A DNA stretch of 64,000 nt from a candidate division LCP-89 bacterium B3_LCP (GTDB lineage: Bacteria > Electryoneota > B3-LCP): positions 69,442 through 133,441 of the forward strand of contig NJBN01000010.1 of the NCBI GenBank assembly GCA_005223185.1, in the 5' to 3' direction. Made by a program: the position numbers and the translations under genes. How positions within the stretch are numbered: position 1 is the stretch's first letter; each line of letters starts with the position of its first letter. Shown here piece after piece: positions 41,934 to 51,133 of the stretch. The notes below the pieces were generated by a model that was not told the origin of the DNA, did no database searches, and worked only from the letters and a program-made list of their open reading frames with translations.

Positions 41934-43910
41934 ATGAGACGGTCATTTACAGCATTCATCCTTATAGCCATTCTGACCAGCATATCATCAGCGCAGCTTT
42001 CCGGTCCCTTGAGTGGTACTTATGGTCCCGGGAGTTTTGCCATTATCGGTGATATTTCCGTACTGGAGGGTGATTCTCTGGTAATTTTACCGGGTACCAG
42101 TTTCCTCTTTGGCAGTTACACATCGCTGAATTTCGAGGTTTACGGTTATCTGTATGCTGTGGGCACGGAAGCGGACAGCATTTACCTGATGCCGGAAATT
42201 CCTGCTTATTCCTGGCATGGCGTGGATTTCAACGATTCCTGCGACGATTCCAGCAGGTTGGGATACTGCCAGATCAGCGGCAGTAACGCCAGCGGCGTGG
42301 ACTGTTTCAGTTCCGGACCGACTATCGCTAACTGCTCTATATACGACAATACAGGTAATTTTGGTGGGGGACTATACAGCAGCAATGGAGGCAGTCCCAA
42401 GATTTATGATTGTGTCGTCAGTGGCAACGCCAGCAACGTTTGCGGCGCAGGCATGTGGGCCTCATCATCGGATATAGTAATCGATAATTGCATTTTCACC
42501 GGCAACAATGCGGGCAATTCTGCTGGTGGGATTTACTGTTACCAGTCTTCCGCGCTAATCACCAACTGTACGGTAACTGAAAACACATCCACAGCCGGTG
42601 CGGGAGGGATCTTCTGTCGTGGCACGAATCAAGTCATTTCCAATTGTACTATATCAGGTAATTCCACAGAAACCATTGGCGGAGGGATATGCTGCAATAA
42701 CGCCACTACGGTGATCGATCACTGCACAATAACCGATAATTACGCGGGAATCGCCGGTGGTGGGATAGAGGCTTACATCTCCACGCCAACGATTGAGAAC
42801 TGTACTATAAGTGGAAACATGACACCAGGCGCTGGCGGTGGTATAGAGAGTTACGATTCCAGTCCGATAATCATCAACACCATCGTGGAAGGAAACTTCG
42901 GTCAGGGTGGTATATACTTCTTCAATGGATTGGGCGCTGATGTCACTTACTGCGACTTCAATGATAACGAAGGTGGAGATTTCATCGGCTACTATTTACC
43001 GGAGCTGGGTCAAATCACTGCGGTCAACGCTAACGGTGATTCTTGCGATATGTTCTGCAATATCTTCGAAGATCCTGTGTTTTATGCAACATCCGGTGAT
43101 TCGGCATATTTTCTAAATCCCGATTCACCCTGTATAGACGCGGGTGATCCTGATCCTCAATATACCGATCCTGACGGAACCGTTGCAGACATCGGTGCTC
43201 ACTATTATCACCAGGAGAGCACTTCACCGATAACCATCACGCTCACTCCCTACAACCCACCGATTACAATCCCTGCTGCTGGCGGAAGTTTAGATTACAA
43301 TATAGGCTTAAGCAACAACGAACCTGCAGCGCAGAATTTCGATCTATGGATTATGGTGATATTACCTAACGGAACTCAGTATGGTCCAGTATTGGGACCG
43401 GTGGATCTGACTCTCGATGGTAATACTTCAGTTGCTCGCGACCGCAACCAGGTCGTTCCTGGCAATGCTCCTGAAGGGACTTATACTTATGAAGGCCGGG
43501 TGGGAATTTACCCGGACATCGTGTGGGATACAGACAGCTTCCCATTTGAGAAGCTGGGAACAGACTTCAGCGGAAATGCCACTGGCTGGTTCAACAGCGG
43601 GGAGGAATTCCATTCAATCGAGGAGACATATACAGAAGCGAACCCGGACGATCTGCCTCTGTTATCAGCCTATCCTAATCCCTTCAATCTATCCACAGTA
43701 TTTGGCTTTACTCTACGGCAGGATGCCTATATCGAACTATCGCTTTTCGATATAGCGGGCAATCTCGTTTGCACAGTTGAGGAGGGTAATTTTCTACAGG
43801 GATACCATGAGATCAGCTTTGATGCCACTGACTTATCATCAGGGATTTATGTAAGCAGATTAAGGGCTGAAAATACCTGTATCAGTAGCAGGGTGATCTT
43901 GATAAAGTGA
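41934..43910 (+). CDS. Secreted right-handed beta-helix protein with T9SS domain (no in-frame UGA)
   Basis: A 658-aa protein: signal peptide 1-20 (MRRSFTAFILIAILTSISSA), then about ten parallel beta-helix coils (about 110-340) of the form NCTISGN...GGGI, an Ig-like region near 430-540, and a T9SS sorting domain from LLSAYPNPFNLSTVF to the end. A purine-rich GAGAGAGGAA precedes the ATG. It is a paralogue of the three TGA-containing genes that follow. It aligns with them through NGDSCDMFCNIFEDPVF and NPDSPCIDAGDP, but at the place of their TGA it simply reads NFGQGGIYFFNG, without the extra loop and without cysteine. Probably an extracellular adhesin or polysaccharide-binding protein. Confidence 0.88.
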   Translation: MRRSFTAFILIAILTSISSAQLSGPLSGTYGPGSFAIIGDISVLEGDSLVILPGTSFLFGSYTSLNFEVYGYLYAVGTEADSIYLMPEIPAYSWHGVDFNDSCDDSSRLGYCQISGSNASGVDCFSSGPTIANCSIYDNTGNFGGGLYSSNGGSPKIYDCVVSGNASNVCGAGMWASSSDIVIDNCIFTGNNAGNSAGGIYCYQSSALITNCTVTENTSTAGAGGIFCRGTNQVISNCTISGNSTETIGGGICCNNATTVIDHCTITDNYAGIAGGGIEAYISTPTIENCTISGNMTPGAGGGIESYDSSPIIINTIVEGNFGQGGIYFFNGLGADVTYCDFNDNEGGDFIGYYLPELGQITAVNANGDSCDMFCNIFEDPVFYATSGDSAYFLNPDSPCIDAGDPDPQYTDPDGTVADIGAHYYHQESTSPITITLTPYNPPITIPAAGGSLDYNIGLSNNEPAAQNFDLWIMVILPNGTQYGPVLGPVDLTLDGNTSVARDRNQVVPGNAPEGTYTYEGRVGIYPDIVWDTDSFPFEKLGTDFSGNATGWFNSGEEFHSIEETYTEANPDDLPLLSAYPNPFNLSTVFGFTLRQDAYIELSLFDIAGNLVCTVEEGNFLQGYHEISFDATDLSSGIYVSRLRAENTCISSRVILIK

Positions 43911-43982
43911 GATATTTAGTTATATTACTGATCCTATTAGATTTATTAACTTGAGAAATCCGGGTGAATTTAAAATAGTGCT

Positions 43983-44010
43983 TGACAAATTGCGATTTTT
44001 TTATTATATT
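43983..44010 (+). promoter_or_regulatory. Promoter of the first UGA-containing beta-helix gene
   Basis: TTGACA (43983-43988), 16 bp, TATATT (44005-44010), 60 bp before the ATG. Confidence 0.7.
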
Positions 44011-44070
44011 AGTTATGATATAAAAGTTGTGCGAAGCTAATAAACCAATCATAGCGAACGGAGGTTATCC

Positions 44071-45630
44071 ATGAAGAAAGTCTTAATGCTAACGCTTGCA
44101 TTAACGTTTCTGTCTCTCACCGCATATGGAGCAACACTGTTAGTGCCGTCTCAATATACCACGATTCAGGCGGCGATAAATGCTTCCAGTGATGGAGATA
44201 CAGTTTTGGTAGCAAGCGGAACCTACACGGGTGAAGGTAACAGGAACCTCGATTTCTGGGGACGTGCCATTGTGGTGATGTCCGAAAACGGCCCGCTGAA
44301 CACCGATATTATCTGTGATAATAGCGGCCGAGGGCTTTATTTCCATTCAGGTGAAACCAGCTCTTCTGAGTTCCAGGGCTTCACGATTGCAGGCGGGAGT
44401 TCAGCCTATGGTGGTGGTATAAATATCACCAATGCCAGTCCGTACATCCACCACTGCATAATCTGGAATAATTCCAGTGCCAACAGCTACGGTGGCGGTG
44501 TATATATCACCAATGGAAGCCCCATTATCGAGCACTGTACCATCTCAGGTAACTCCTCCAAGTACGGTGGTGGTGTTTATGCTGCTGCCTCGAATATGGA
44601 GTTCAATTCGAATATCGTGTCTAATAACACGGCATCTGGTTGAGGCAGCCTCTGCAGTGGGATCTACTGCGCTTCTGGAAGTCCAACCATAACTTACAAC
44701 GACATCAACAACACTGGTGGCAATTTCTACGGTGGCGCCGTTCCTGCAGGAGCTGGCACCATAACCACCACTAACTACAACGGCGATCCCTGTGATCAAT
44801 ACTTTAACATCTTCATGGATCCTGCTTTCATCGGAGTCAGTGGCGATTTCCGGCTGTCCGAAAATTCACCGTGCATCGACGCCGGTGATCCGGCATTGCC
44901 AAATGACCCGGACAATACCATCAACGACCAGGGAGCCGTTTACTTCTTAGCACCTTGCGTTCAGTGTACTACTACCCCTGAAAATCCGCCAATCTTCATT
45001 CCTGCTACCGGTGGAAGTTTCAATTTTACCATAGAGCTCGAAAATATCTGCGACAGCTTAGTAGTCGTTGACGTCTGGACGGACGTCACGCTTCCCAACG
45101 GATCTCCCTATGGTCCGATAATTCTACGTACTGGAATGTCTCTGCCGGTTGGTACACTTATCACCAGAGACCTCACTCAGGATGTTCCTGCAGCAGCGCC
45201 TTCAGGTTACTATACCTACAGGTTCGCTGCGGGCACCTACCCGAGTGACGTAATTTCCGATGATACCTTCAACTTCGGAAAGGTAGGGAATGACGGCGTC
45301 TCCGGACCTGGTGGTGAATGGATGCTTTCCGGATGGGAAGAAGATTTAGTGCAGACAGTGGCACCGTCTGATTACGGTCTATCGTCTGCTTATCCGAATC
45401 CCTTCAATCCCGAAACCAAATTGACATTCACCTTGCCACAAGCCGGTGAAGTTTCGCTGTCAGTTTATGACCTCTCAGGTCGCGAAGTAGCCACGCTCTA
45501 CGACGGTTACTATCCTTCCGGAAGTCATGAAGCGATTTTCAACGCACAAGGCTTGACCAGCGGTGTTTATTTCATCCGCTTAGCAACCGGTGATTTCCAG
45601 CAGACACGGAAGTTGATGCTGCTGAAGTAG
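44071..45630 (+). CDS. Candidate selenoprotein: secreted beta-helix protein with in-frame UGA, paralogue 1
   Basis: I read one gene of 520 codons with TGA at 44641 (codon 191) translated, probably as selenocysteine. Signal peptide 1-20 (MKKVLMLTLALTFLSLTAYG), then LLVPSQYTTIQAAINASSDG, the usual start of DUF1565-type beta-helix proteins, coils to about residue 250, an Ig-like domain, and a T9SS domain from YPNPFNPETKL to the end. After the TGA the frame stays open (GSLCSGIYCASGSPTITYND) into the sorting domain. Stopping at TGA would leave a secreted half-helix without sorting signal, and the second half would have no signal peptide. A hairpin starts 10 nt after the TGA. Cysteines follow at +4 and +9. 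Translation as Trp, or a real split gene, are the alternatives. Confidence 0.75.
44641..44670 (+). promoter_or_regulatory. In-frame UGA and SECIS-like hairpin, paralogue 1
   Basis: TGA 44641-44643, 10 bases, then stem GCAGT (44654-44658) / ACTGC (44666-44670) around GGGATCT. With G-U and G-C pairs inside the loop the stem lengthens to GCAGTGG / CTACTGC with the 3-nt loop GAT, which begins 17 nt after the UGA and has G first. This fits the known limits for bacterial SECIS elements. Confidence 0.7.
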
Positions 45631-45661
45631 GGTAGAAAACAGAGAATAGGAGACAGAAATT

Positions 45662-45693
45662 GGGGCTGTCCTGAAGAGGTCAGCCTCTTTTAT
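45662..45693 (+). terminator. Terminator after UGA-gene paralogue 1
   Basis: GGGGCTG / CAGCCTC stem around TCCTGAAGAGGT, then TTTTATT. It is homologous to the terminators after paralogues 2 and 3. Confidence 0.75.
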
Positions 45694-45853
45694 TATCCCG
45701 GCAGAAGTTCGGATGTATTTCAGGCAGCTTTTTCACTTATATTCTAAAGAGCCCTCCTTTCTATGATGCAATTAAGAATATTGTTGACTTTGAATTGAAA
45801 TGGGGTTACCTTATCATGGATAGGGTAGAACTTTACACATGGGGAGTTAGAGA

Positions 45854-47338
45854 ATGAAAAAAATAATCATAGTAGTGATGGTTCTCGCTTTAGTAGCTAC
45901 GAGCGCTACTGCCACGGTTCTTTCCGTTCCTGATTCTTATTCTACCATACAAGCAGGAATAAACGCTGCCAACGAAGGGGACACGGTTATAGTAGCCGAT
46001 GGCGTTTATGAGGGGACTGGAAACTGCGCAATCAACTATTACGGCAAATCCATCGTGGTTATGTCAGAAAACGGACCTGATGACTGCATTATCACTTGCG
46101 GTGGTCAAGCGCAGGGTTTTATTTTCATTTCCGGTGAGACGAATGTTGCCGTCCTTCAAGGATTTACGGTAACCAGCGGTTCAGCGATCAATGGCGGTGG
46201 GATTCACATAGCTAATTCAAGTCCCACAATTATGCGCTGTATTTTCTGGAATAACAACGCTGGTAATGGTGGCGGTGTTTACGTGAACAGTGGAGACCCG
46301 CGATTCATCAACTGTACTATCTGCCAGAATTCGGCTACTAGTGGCGGCGCTATCTATCTGGTGAATTCAGATATGGTAATAAATAGCTGCATTATAGCTC
46401 AGAATTCGGCATCCGGTTGAGGCAGCCAATGCAGTGGGATCTACTGCGTATCCGGAAACCCAACCATCACCTACAATGACATAGACAACAGCGGCGGTAA
46501 CTTCTATGGAGCCAGCATACCGCCGGGTGCAGGCACCATCACCACCACCAACAATAATGGCGATCCATGCGATCAATACTTCAATATTTTCCTGAATCCC
46601 GAATTTGAGGGTGGAACCAGCACTTTCGCTCTGGCGACCACGTCTCCCTGCAGGGATGCTGGACATCCTCAACTGCCACTTGATCCCGATGCCACCATCG
46701 CGGATATCGGCGCACTTTACTATCTTCCATCTGCAGTTGTAGGTACATCCACTATCCAGCATTTGTTCGGTGCGGTAACCGTGGGACAGGATTTGACCCT
46801 ACCGCTGACCATCTACAATTACGGCGAACTGGAGCTGGTTATCTACGATGTATTTACCAGCGATCCCTGTTACACTACCGATTACAATGAAGCAGATAGC
46901 CTTGTTGCAGCCGGGGATAGTCTGGGAATCAATGTAACGTTCACACCAACTGAAGCGGGGCCGTATATCGAGACCCTCACCATCGAAAACAACGATGAAA
47001 CGGTTGAGGTGGGATTACTGGGCATAGGTGAAGGTTCTGCAGGTATCACTCCGGTAGAAGTTGATAACCAGCCGGATAGATTTGCACTTTATCCACCTTA
47101 CCCCAATCCCTTCAATCCGGAGACTACCATCAGTTACTCATTACCGATGGCGGGAATGGTAAACCTGTCCGTGTACGATATTTCAGGCAGCAGAGTTGCC
47201 AATCTGGTCAATGGCTGGCGCCTTGTGGGAACACACGAGCTAACTTTCGATGCATCAAAATTGTCTGATGGTGTGTATATCGCCAGGCTCATCGTTGGTG
47301 ATTTCCAGCAGACACGGAAGTTGATGTTGGTGAAGTAA
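45854..47338 (+). CDS. Candidate selenoprotein: secreted beta-helix protein with in-frame UGA, paralogue 2
   Basis: One gene of 495 codons with TGA at 46418 (codon 189). Signal peptide 1-20 (MKKIIIVVMVLALVATSATA), then LSVPDSYSTIQAGINAANEG, beta-helix coils to about 250, a different middle domain (residues about 295-395, with TIENNDETVEVGLLGIG, resembling abnormal-spindle/Ig-type repeats) and a T9SS domain from YPPYPNPFNPETT to KLMLVK. The frame after the TGA reads GSQCSGIYCVSGNPTITYND without a stop for more than 300 codons. The middle domain differs from paralogue 1 while the UGA region is the same, so the UGA segment is conserved beyond recent duplication. A TTGACT-like promoter (45784) precedes it. 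Confidence 0.75.
46418..46447 (+). promoter_or_regulatory. In-frame UGA and SECIS-like hairpin, paralogue 2
   Basis: TGA 46418-46420, 10 bases, then GCAGT (46431-46435) / ACTGC (46443-46447) around GGGATCT. Sequence and spacing equal those in the other two genes. Confidence 0.7.
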
Positions 47339-47368
47339 TTGCAAGATACAAGTTGTATTTCATGAATT

Positions 47369-47403
47369 AGAGGCTGTCCTGAAAAGGTCAGCCTCTTTTT
47401 TTT
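47369..47403 (+). terminator. Terminator after UGA-gene paralogue 2
   Basis: AGAGGCTG / CAGCCTCT perfect 8-bp stem, then a run of T. Confidence 0.85.
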
Positions 47404-47449
47404 ATGCGAAAGGGAGATGTAAAAAACTGCAAAATGTGAAAAATATTAC

Positions 47450-47478
47450 TTGACATACGCTTAAAAATTCCTTATTTT
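47450..47478 (+). promoter_or_regulatory. Promoter of the HTH regulator gene
   Basis: TTGACA (47450-47455), 17 bp, TATTTT (47473-47478), 60 bp before ATG 47539. Confidence 0.7.
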
Positions 47479-47538
47479 ACATAAAACACATAAAATCCAT
47501 AATATCACTATAAACCAGAAAGCCCTCTCTCTAAAACT

Positions 47539-48297
47539 ATGAGTGAATTTCTCACAACTGGAAAAGCTGCTGCACTTTGTTCCGTAACACCGGATACCGT
47601 GCTCAAATGGGTGAAGGCGGGCAAGATCCCTGCCAAACGCACTGCCGGCGGACACTGCCGCATTCGGAGGGGGGATTTATTCGCGCTTCTCAAGCAGATG
47701 GATGATCAGCAGCTATCAGTTATTGAAGATGATCGCCAGTTTAAGTTTTGCTGGGAATTTTACTCTGAAACGGAAGAGATCCAGGCTGAATGTAGTCAGT
47801 GCATCGTGTACAGGTCGCGTGCGCATCGGTGCTATGAAATGAGTCAACTTCCTTATGAGAACGGACACGCAAAACTTCACTGCCAGGAATCTTGTGAAAA
47901 TTGTGGCTACTATCATCTTGTAAGATGGCAGAATCAGAATATCCTCGTAATCACGGAACAGCATTCATTACAAACAGAGTTGGAAGATGGTACCAGCCTA
48001 AAACAGTATAACCTTTGCTTCACGGACAGCGAGTATAAATGCTCCATGCTGATGGAAGACTATCGTCCCGACTATATAATCTTAGATTGTTCGATAGGAT
48101 CAGGTAGAGTCTGGCACTTTGTACGGAATATTGCAGCAGATCCTCGCATCCCGTTCGTCAAGATTGTATTAGTTGGGGAAGGGTATGAATTCCCTCAGGA
48201 TTGTGAGAAAGAGATATTTGCTCAGGTTGAAAGCCCATTAACCAGAGTAACATTAATGAAGCTTTTAGGAGCTTCGAATCAGAATTCCTACGATTGA
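47539..48297 (+). CDS. Excisionase-type HTH protein with cysteine-rich centre and receiver-like end
   Basis: A 252-aa probable regulator. Residues 4-52 are an excisionase/MerR-like helix-turn-helix (LTTGKAAALCSVTPDTVLKW then GGHCRIRRGDL). Residues about 68-125 contain nine cysteines in patterns such as ECSQC and CQESCENCG, suggesting a metal or Fe-S sensor. Residues about 135-245 resemble a receiver domain with PDYIILDCSIGSG, in which the aspartate of a phosphorylation site may be kept. The gene precedes the DsrC/DsrMK operon by a 334-bp structured gap on the same strand, so it may control that operon in response to redox or metal state; that link is inference. Confidence 0.75.
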   Translation: MSEFLTTGKAAALCSVTPDTVLKWVKAGKIPAKRTAGGHCRIRRGDLFALLKQMDDQQLSVIEDDRQFKFCWEFYSETEEIQAECSQCIVYRSRAHRCYEMSQLPYENGHAKLHCQESCENCGYYHLVRWQNQNILVITEQHSLQTELEDGTSLKQYNLCFTDSEYKCSMLMEDYRPDYIILDCSIGSGRVWHFVRNIAADPRIPFVKIVLVGEGYEFPQDCEKEIFAQVESPLTRVTLMKLLGASNQNSYD

Positions 48298-48363
48298 TAT
48301 ACAGTAATGGCATAGGAAGATCACAAGCCAAATGTGAGGAGTCAGTACTGGTAGAATAGAGTC

Positions 48364-48536
48364 AGGAGGGTATATAGAGAAGCCCGACGGGTTTGCTGGA
48401 GCCACCAACCTCCCGTCGAGCTATGGTGCAGTTCATCAGGGTTCCGAACTCTGTTCGGGATACCCTGCTTCACCGCACTTTAATGTACAAAAAAGCAGGT
48501 TCTGAAGTCAAGCTTTAATCGTATTAATACCCTCCT
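48364..48536. other. Structured 173-bp element ahead of the DsrC-like operon
   Basis: Closed by a perfect 10-bp inverted repeat AGGAGGGTAT (48364-48373) / ATACCCTCCT (48527-48536). Inside are a hairpin CGACGGG / CCCGTCG (48385-48418) and a longer one built on CAGGGT-CCGAAC / GTTCGG-ACCCTG (about 48437-48468) flanked by GGTGCAGT / ACCGCAC. On the minus strand there is also a promoter-like TTGACT-18-TACATT. It could be a leader RNA, a small RNA gene or a mobile palindrome. I match it to no known riboswitch. The rest of the 334-bp gap (48298-48631) shows nothing more. Confidence 0.5.
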
Positions 48537-48631
48537 CATTACCTTTAAGTCCTATAAATGCACGTGTGGTGGACACCAATCCCAGGATAGCTATATACCA
48601 CAAAATCCTTAGTAAAAAGTTAGGAGGAGAA

Positions 48632-48943
48632 ATGGACACCGCTGACAATCAGAACAATCAAGAGACCATTGATGGTTACGTAAAAGAGATGTCCAATTGG
48701 AGTCGCGAGCTGGCCAAAGAGCTTGCCGCCAGGAATGATATTGGTCCTCTTACAGATGATCACTGGAAAGTGATTGAACATATCAAGGAATACTATCAGG
48801 ATTACCATCAGGGACCACCAATCCTCAAACTGTGTAGAGACACGGGATTTACCAGGAAATATATCTGCGAACTATTTCCTTGCGGCTATGTTCGTGGCGC
48901 GTTCAGATTGGCTGGACTACCCAGACCTGCGGGCTGCATCTAA
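48632..48943 (+). CDS. DsrC/TusE-family sulfur-carrier protein keeping only the C-terminal cysteine
   Basis: A 103-aa DsrC/TusE-family protein; ATG 48632 is chosen because AGGAGG lies four bases upstream. The helical core (DDHWKVIEHIKEYYQDYH) and C-terminal arm ICELFPCGYVRGAFRLAG are typical. The penultimate cysteine (Cys102 in LPRPAGCI, CysA of DsrC) is kept, but the second redox cysteine (CysB, in GAC of DsrC) is Phe91. Extra cysteines are Cys68, Cys79 and Cys84. In DsrC the two cysteines form an intramolecular trisulfide that is reduced by DsrMK; with only CysA this protein can act as persulfide carrier (as TusE) or pair with another protein. Leads the operon with DsrM, DsrK and tandem DsrC-like genes. 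Confidence 0.92.
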   Translation: MDTADNQNNQETIDGYVKEMSNWSRELAKELAARNDIGPLTDDHWKVIEHIKEYYQDYHQGPPILKLCRDTGFTRKYICELFPCGYVRGAFRLAGLPRPAGCI

Positions 48944-49024
48944 GTTGATAACAATTGTGATTTGAGTAATTCAGTATAGGCTATGGATGAAATCGTAGCC
49001 GTATATAAATGAAAGGAATGAATC

Positions 49025-49726
49025 TTGAGTAACCTAATCGGATTGATACTACCCTTCATCACGGTGCTTATTTTCGTGATCGGAATGGGATACAGGTTTT
49101 ATATCTGGACAAAAACACCCCAACCGGGAAAGATGACCCTTTTCCCCACGCCAACTCCAGGCGGTGGAACCTTCATAAGCATAATTAAGGAATCGTTCTT
49201 CTTTCCGGGACTCTTCAAGGGTGATAGATCGCTGTGGATTGCTGCCTGGGTTTTTCATGCTTCCCTGGCATTGATCATCTTAGGGCATCTGCGTGTGTTT
49301 TCAGGATTCTTCGATCGAATTCTGATCAATATGGGCGTTGACGTTGACTTGATGAGCTCCACGGGTGGGGGTGCGGCGGGGATTCTCATCCTGATAACCG
49401 CGATCTGGTTGTTGCTGAGAAGGTTCGCTTTAAGGCGGGTCAGAGAGATCTCCAATGCCTCCGACTTCCTGGCGCTCCTCTTAGTTTTGGCGATTATTTT
49501 TACCGGCAATTCGATGAGATTCGGGGAACACTTTGATCTCGAGATCACCAGAAATTACTTCGCTCATCTGTTTACGTTTTCCTTCGCCGAAATGACGCTA
49601 CCTCAGAGTGGTATATTCTGGACTCATTTCTTCTTAGTCCAGTTGCTTATAATGTACATTCCCTTCAGCAAGATTCTGCATTTCGGAGGGATTTTCTTCA
49701 CACAGTCGTTAATCCAGAAATCATAG
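49025..49726 (+). CDS. DsrM/HdrE/TmcC-type cytochrome b membrane subunit
   Basis: A 233-aa membrane protein of the nitrate-reductase-gamma family, with about five hydrophobic segments (8-26, 75-95, 110-130, 155-172, 200-222) and membrane histidines (FHASLALIILGHLRVF, FAHLFTF) suited to ligate heme b. It should take electrons from, or give them to, menaquinol and exchange them with the Fe-S partner encoded next. It starts at TTG 49025 with AAAGGAA upstream. The operon order DsrC-like, this gene, DsrK-like, tandem DsrC-like indicates a complex that reduces or oxidises protein thiols. No sulfite reductase (DsrAB) gene is in the window. Confidence 0.88.
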   Translation: MSNLIGLILPFITVLIFVIGMGYRFYIWTKTPQPGKMTLFPTPTPGGGTFISIIKESFFFPGLFKGDRSLWIAAWVFHASLALIILGHLRVFSGFFDRILINMGVDVDLMSSTGGGAAGILILITAIWLLLRRFALRRVREISNASDFLALLLVLAIIFTGNSMRFGEHFDLEITRNYFAHLFTFSFAEMTLPQSGIFWTHFFLVQLLIMYIPFSKILHFGGIFFTQSLIQKS

Positions 49727-49741
49727 AGAGGGAATCTAACA

Positions 49742-51091
49742 GTGTCAGACGAAAATACTATATCACACGAGAAAGTCCGTGAAGAAGTTATCAACGCTAT
49801 CAAGGCGATTGATAACGGGCCGCAAGTTCTCAAATTATACATGGAGATGTGCGCCAGATGCGGAACTTGTGCTGAGCAGTGTCCTGTTTACTATGGCGAA
49901 CCCACCAAGGAACGCAACCCGGTGCTTCGCTCCGATCTCATTCGCAGCACCTTCAAGAAACACACCACAATTGCAGGTAAGCTTTTAGGCGCTCTGGATG
50001 GAGCGGGTGACTTCGATGGCGATATGGAAAAGTGGGTTACCCAGTTCTACGAATGCACAGGCTGTCGACGTTGCGCCACGTTCTGCCCTTTCGGGATCGA
50101 TAACTCGGTTATCACGCGGAAAGGTCGCGCCATCGCCGATAAACTGGGACTGACACCCGACACCATGAAAAGCGTCGTCAAGACGTCTCTGGAAACCCAC
50201 AATACCGACGGCGCTTCTCCGGAAGCTTTCAAATCTGCAATCGATTTTCTCGAAGAAGAGATGAAGGACGAGCACGGGATCGACATCAAGATTCCCGTCG
50301 ATGTAGAAGGCGCTGAATTCTTCTACGTCCCACCATCGGGCGACGTGTTGGTCAATCCTGAAGCCACTACTGGCATAGCCAAGGTGTTCTACGTACTGGG
50401 GATGCAGGACAACTGGACCATGAGTTCGAAGTGCTTCGATGGCGCAAATTACGGTCTCTTCACCGGCAATGATACTGACATGAAAGCCGATAATAAACCT
50501 TATGTAGATGAGGCAATAAGCCTTGGTTCCAAGTATATGTTCATGGGTGAGTGCGGTCATGCGTACAGAATTATGAAGATGATGATGGAGAAGGGAAAAT
50601 GGTGGGGCGATCTTCCCTTCAAGGTTGTCAACTGCATGGAATGGACCGCAGACCAGATCGAAGCGGGTCGGCTGGAATTCGATAAAAGCAAGAACCCGAT
50701 GCCGGTCACCTATCACGACCCCTGCAACTTTGGGAGGAGTTGCGGGATTGTCGAAGACCCGCGAGTAATCCTCAAAGCTACTTGCCAGGATTTCAGGGAG
50801 ATGTATCCGAACCGTGGTGAAAACTGGTGCTGCGGAGGTGGCGGCGGGCTCTCGGCGATGGATGACATCCACGATTTCAGAATGAATGTGTCGGGTAGAA
50901 AAAAGATGGAACAGGTTAAAGACACCGGAGCAAAATATGTTGCTACAGCATGTTCCAACTGTAAGCGGCAGTTCATGCAGCTAATTGAGTATCATAAAGC
51001 TGACTTCGCCGTGGGCGGCGTCCACGATATGCTCTCCAGAGCGATCATGATTAATGGAAAAGCTGCCGAACGCATTGACTACGAATCGTAG
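49742..51091 (+). CDS. DsrK/HdrD/TmcB-type iron-sulfur protein
   Basis: A 449-aa cytosolic Fe-S protein. Two [4Fe-4S] ferredoxin motifs lie near the N-terminus (CARCGTCAEQCP and CTGCRRCATFCP), each with the full cysteine set. A CCG domain near the C-terminus (HDPCNFGRSCG, NWCCGGGGG, ATACSNCKRQ) should bind the non-cubane cluster that reduces disulfides in HdrB/HdrD and DsrK. The first CCG half seems degenerate (SSKCFDGANYG). It starts at GTG 49742 with GAGGGAA upstream and follows the cytochrome gene after 15 bp. The likely substrate is the DsrC-like proteins encoded on either side, as disulfide, trisulfide or persulfide. Confidence 0.9.
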   Translation: MSDENTISHEKVREEVINAIKAIDNGPQVLKLYMEMCARCGTCAEQCPVYYGEPTKERNPVLRSDLIRSTFKKHTTIAGKLLGALDGAGDFDGDMEKWVTQFYECTGCRRCATFCPFGIDNSVITRKGRAIADKLGLTPDTMKSVVKTSLETHNTDGASPEAFKSAIDFLEEEMKDEHGIDIKIPVDVEGAEFFYVPPSGDVLVNPEATTGIAKVFYVLGMQDNWTMSSKCFDGANYGLFTGNDTDMKADNKPYVDEAISLGSKYMFMGECGHAYRIMKMMMEKGKWWGDLPFKVVNCMEWTADQIEAGRLEFDKSKNPMPVTYHDPCNFGRSCGIVEDPRVILKATCQDFREMYPNRGENWCCGGGGGLSAMDDIHDFRMNVSGRKKMEQVKDTGAKYVATACSNCKRQFMQLIEYHKADFAVGGVHDMLSRAIMINGKAAERIDYES

Positions 51092-51133
51092 GTTCATGCT
51101 GACTTAATACGAACATAATACCGGGGAATAAAC

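Noticed and set aside
44641-44643. Sequencing error or fresh nonsense mutation as cause of the TGA
   Set aside because: Three diverged paralogues share it at the same codon with the same hairpin behind it and intact frames on both sides.
48364-48536. 5S rRNA, 6S RNA or SRP RNA
   Set aside because: Some words resemble 5S rRNA (CCCGAAC..), but the length before this motif and the helix order do not fit. The closed multi-hairpin fold does not match the single long stem of 6S, and the SRP GGAAGCAGCC motif is missing.
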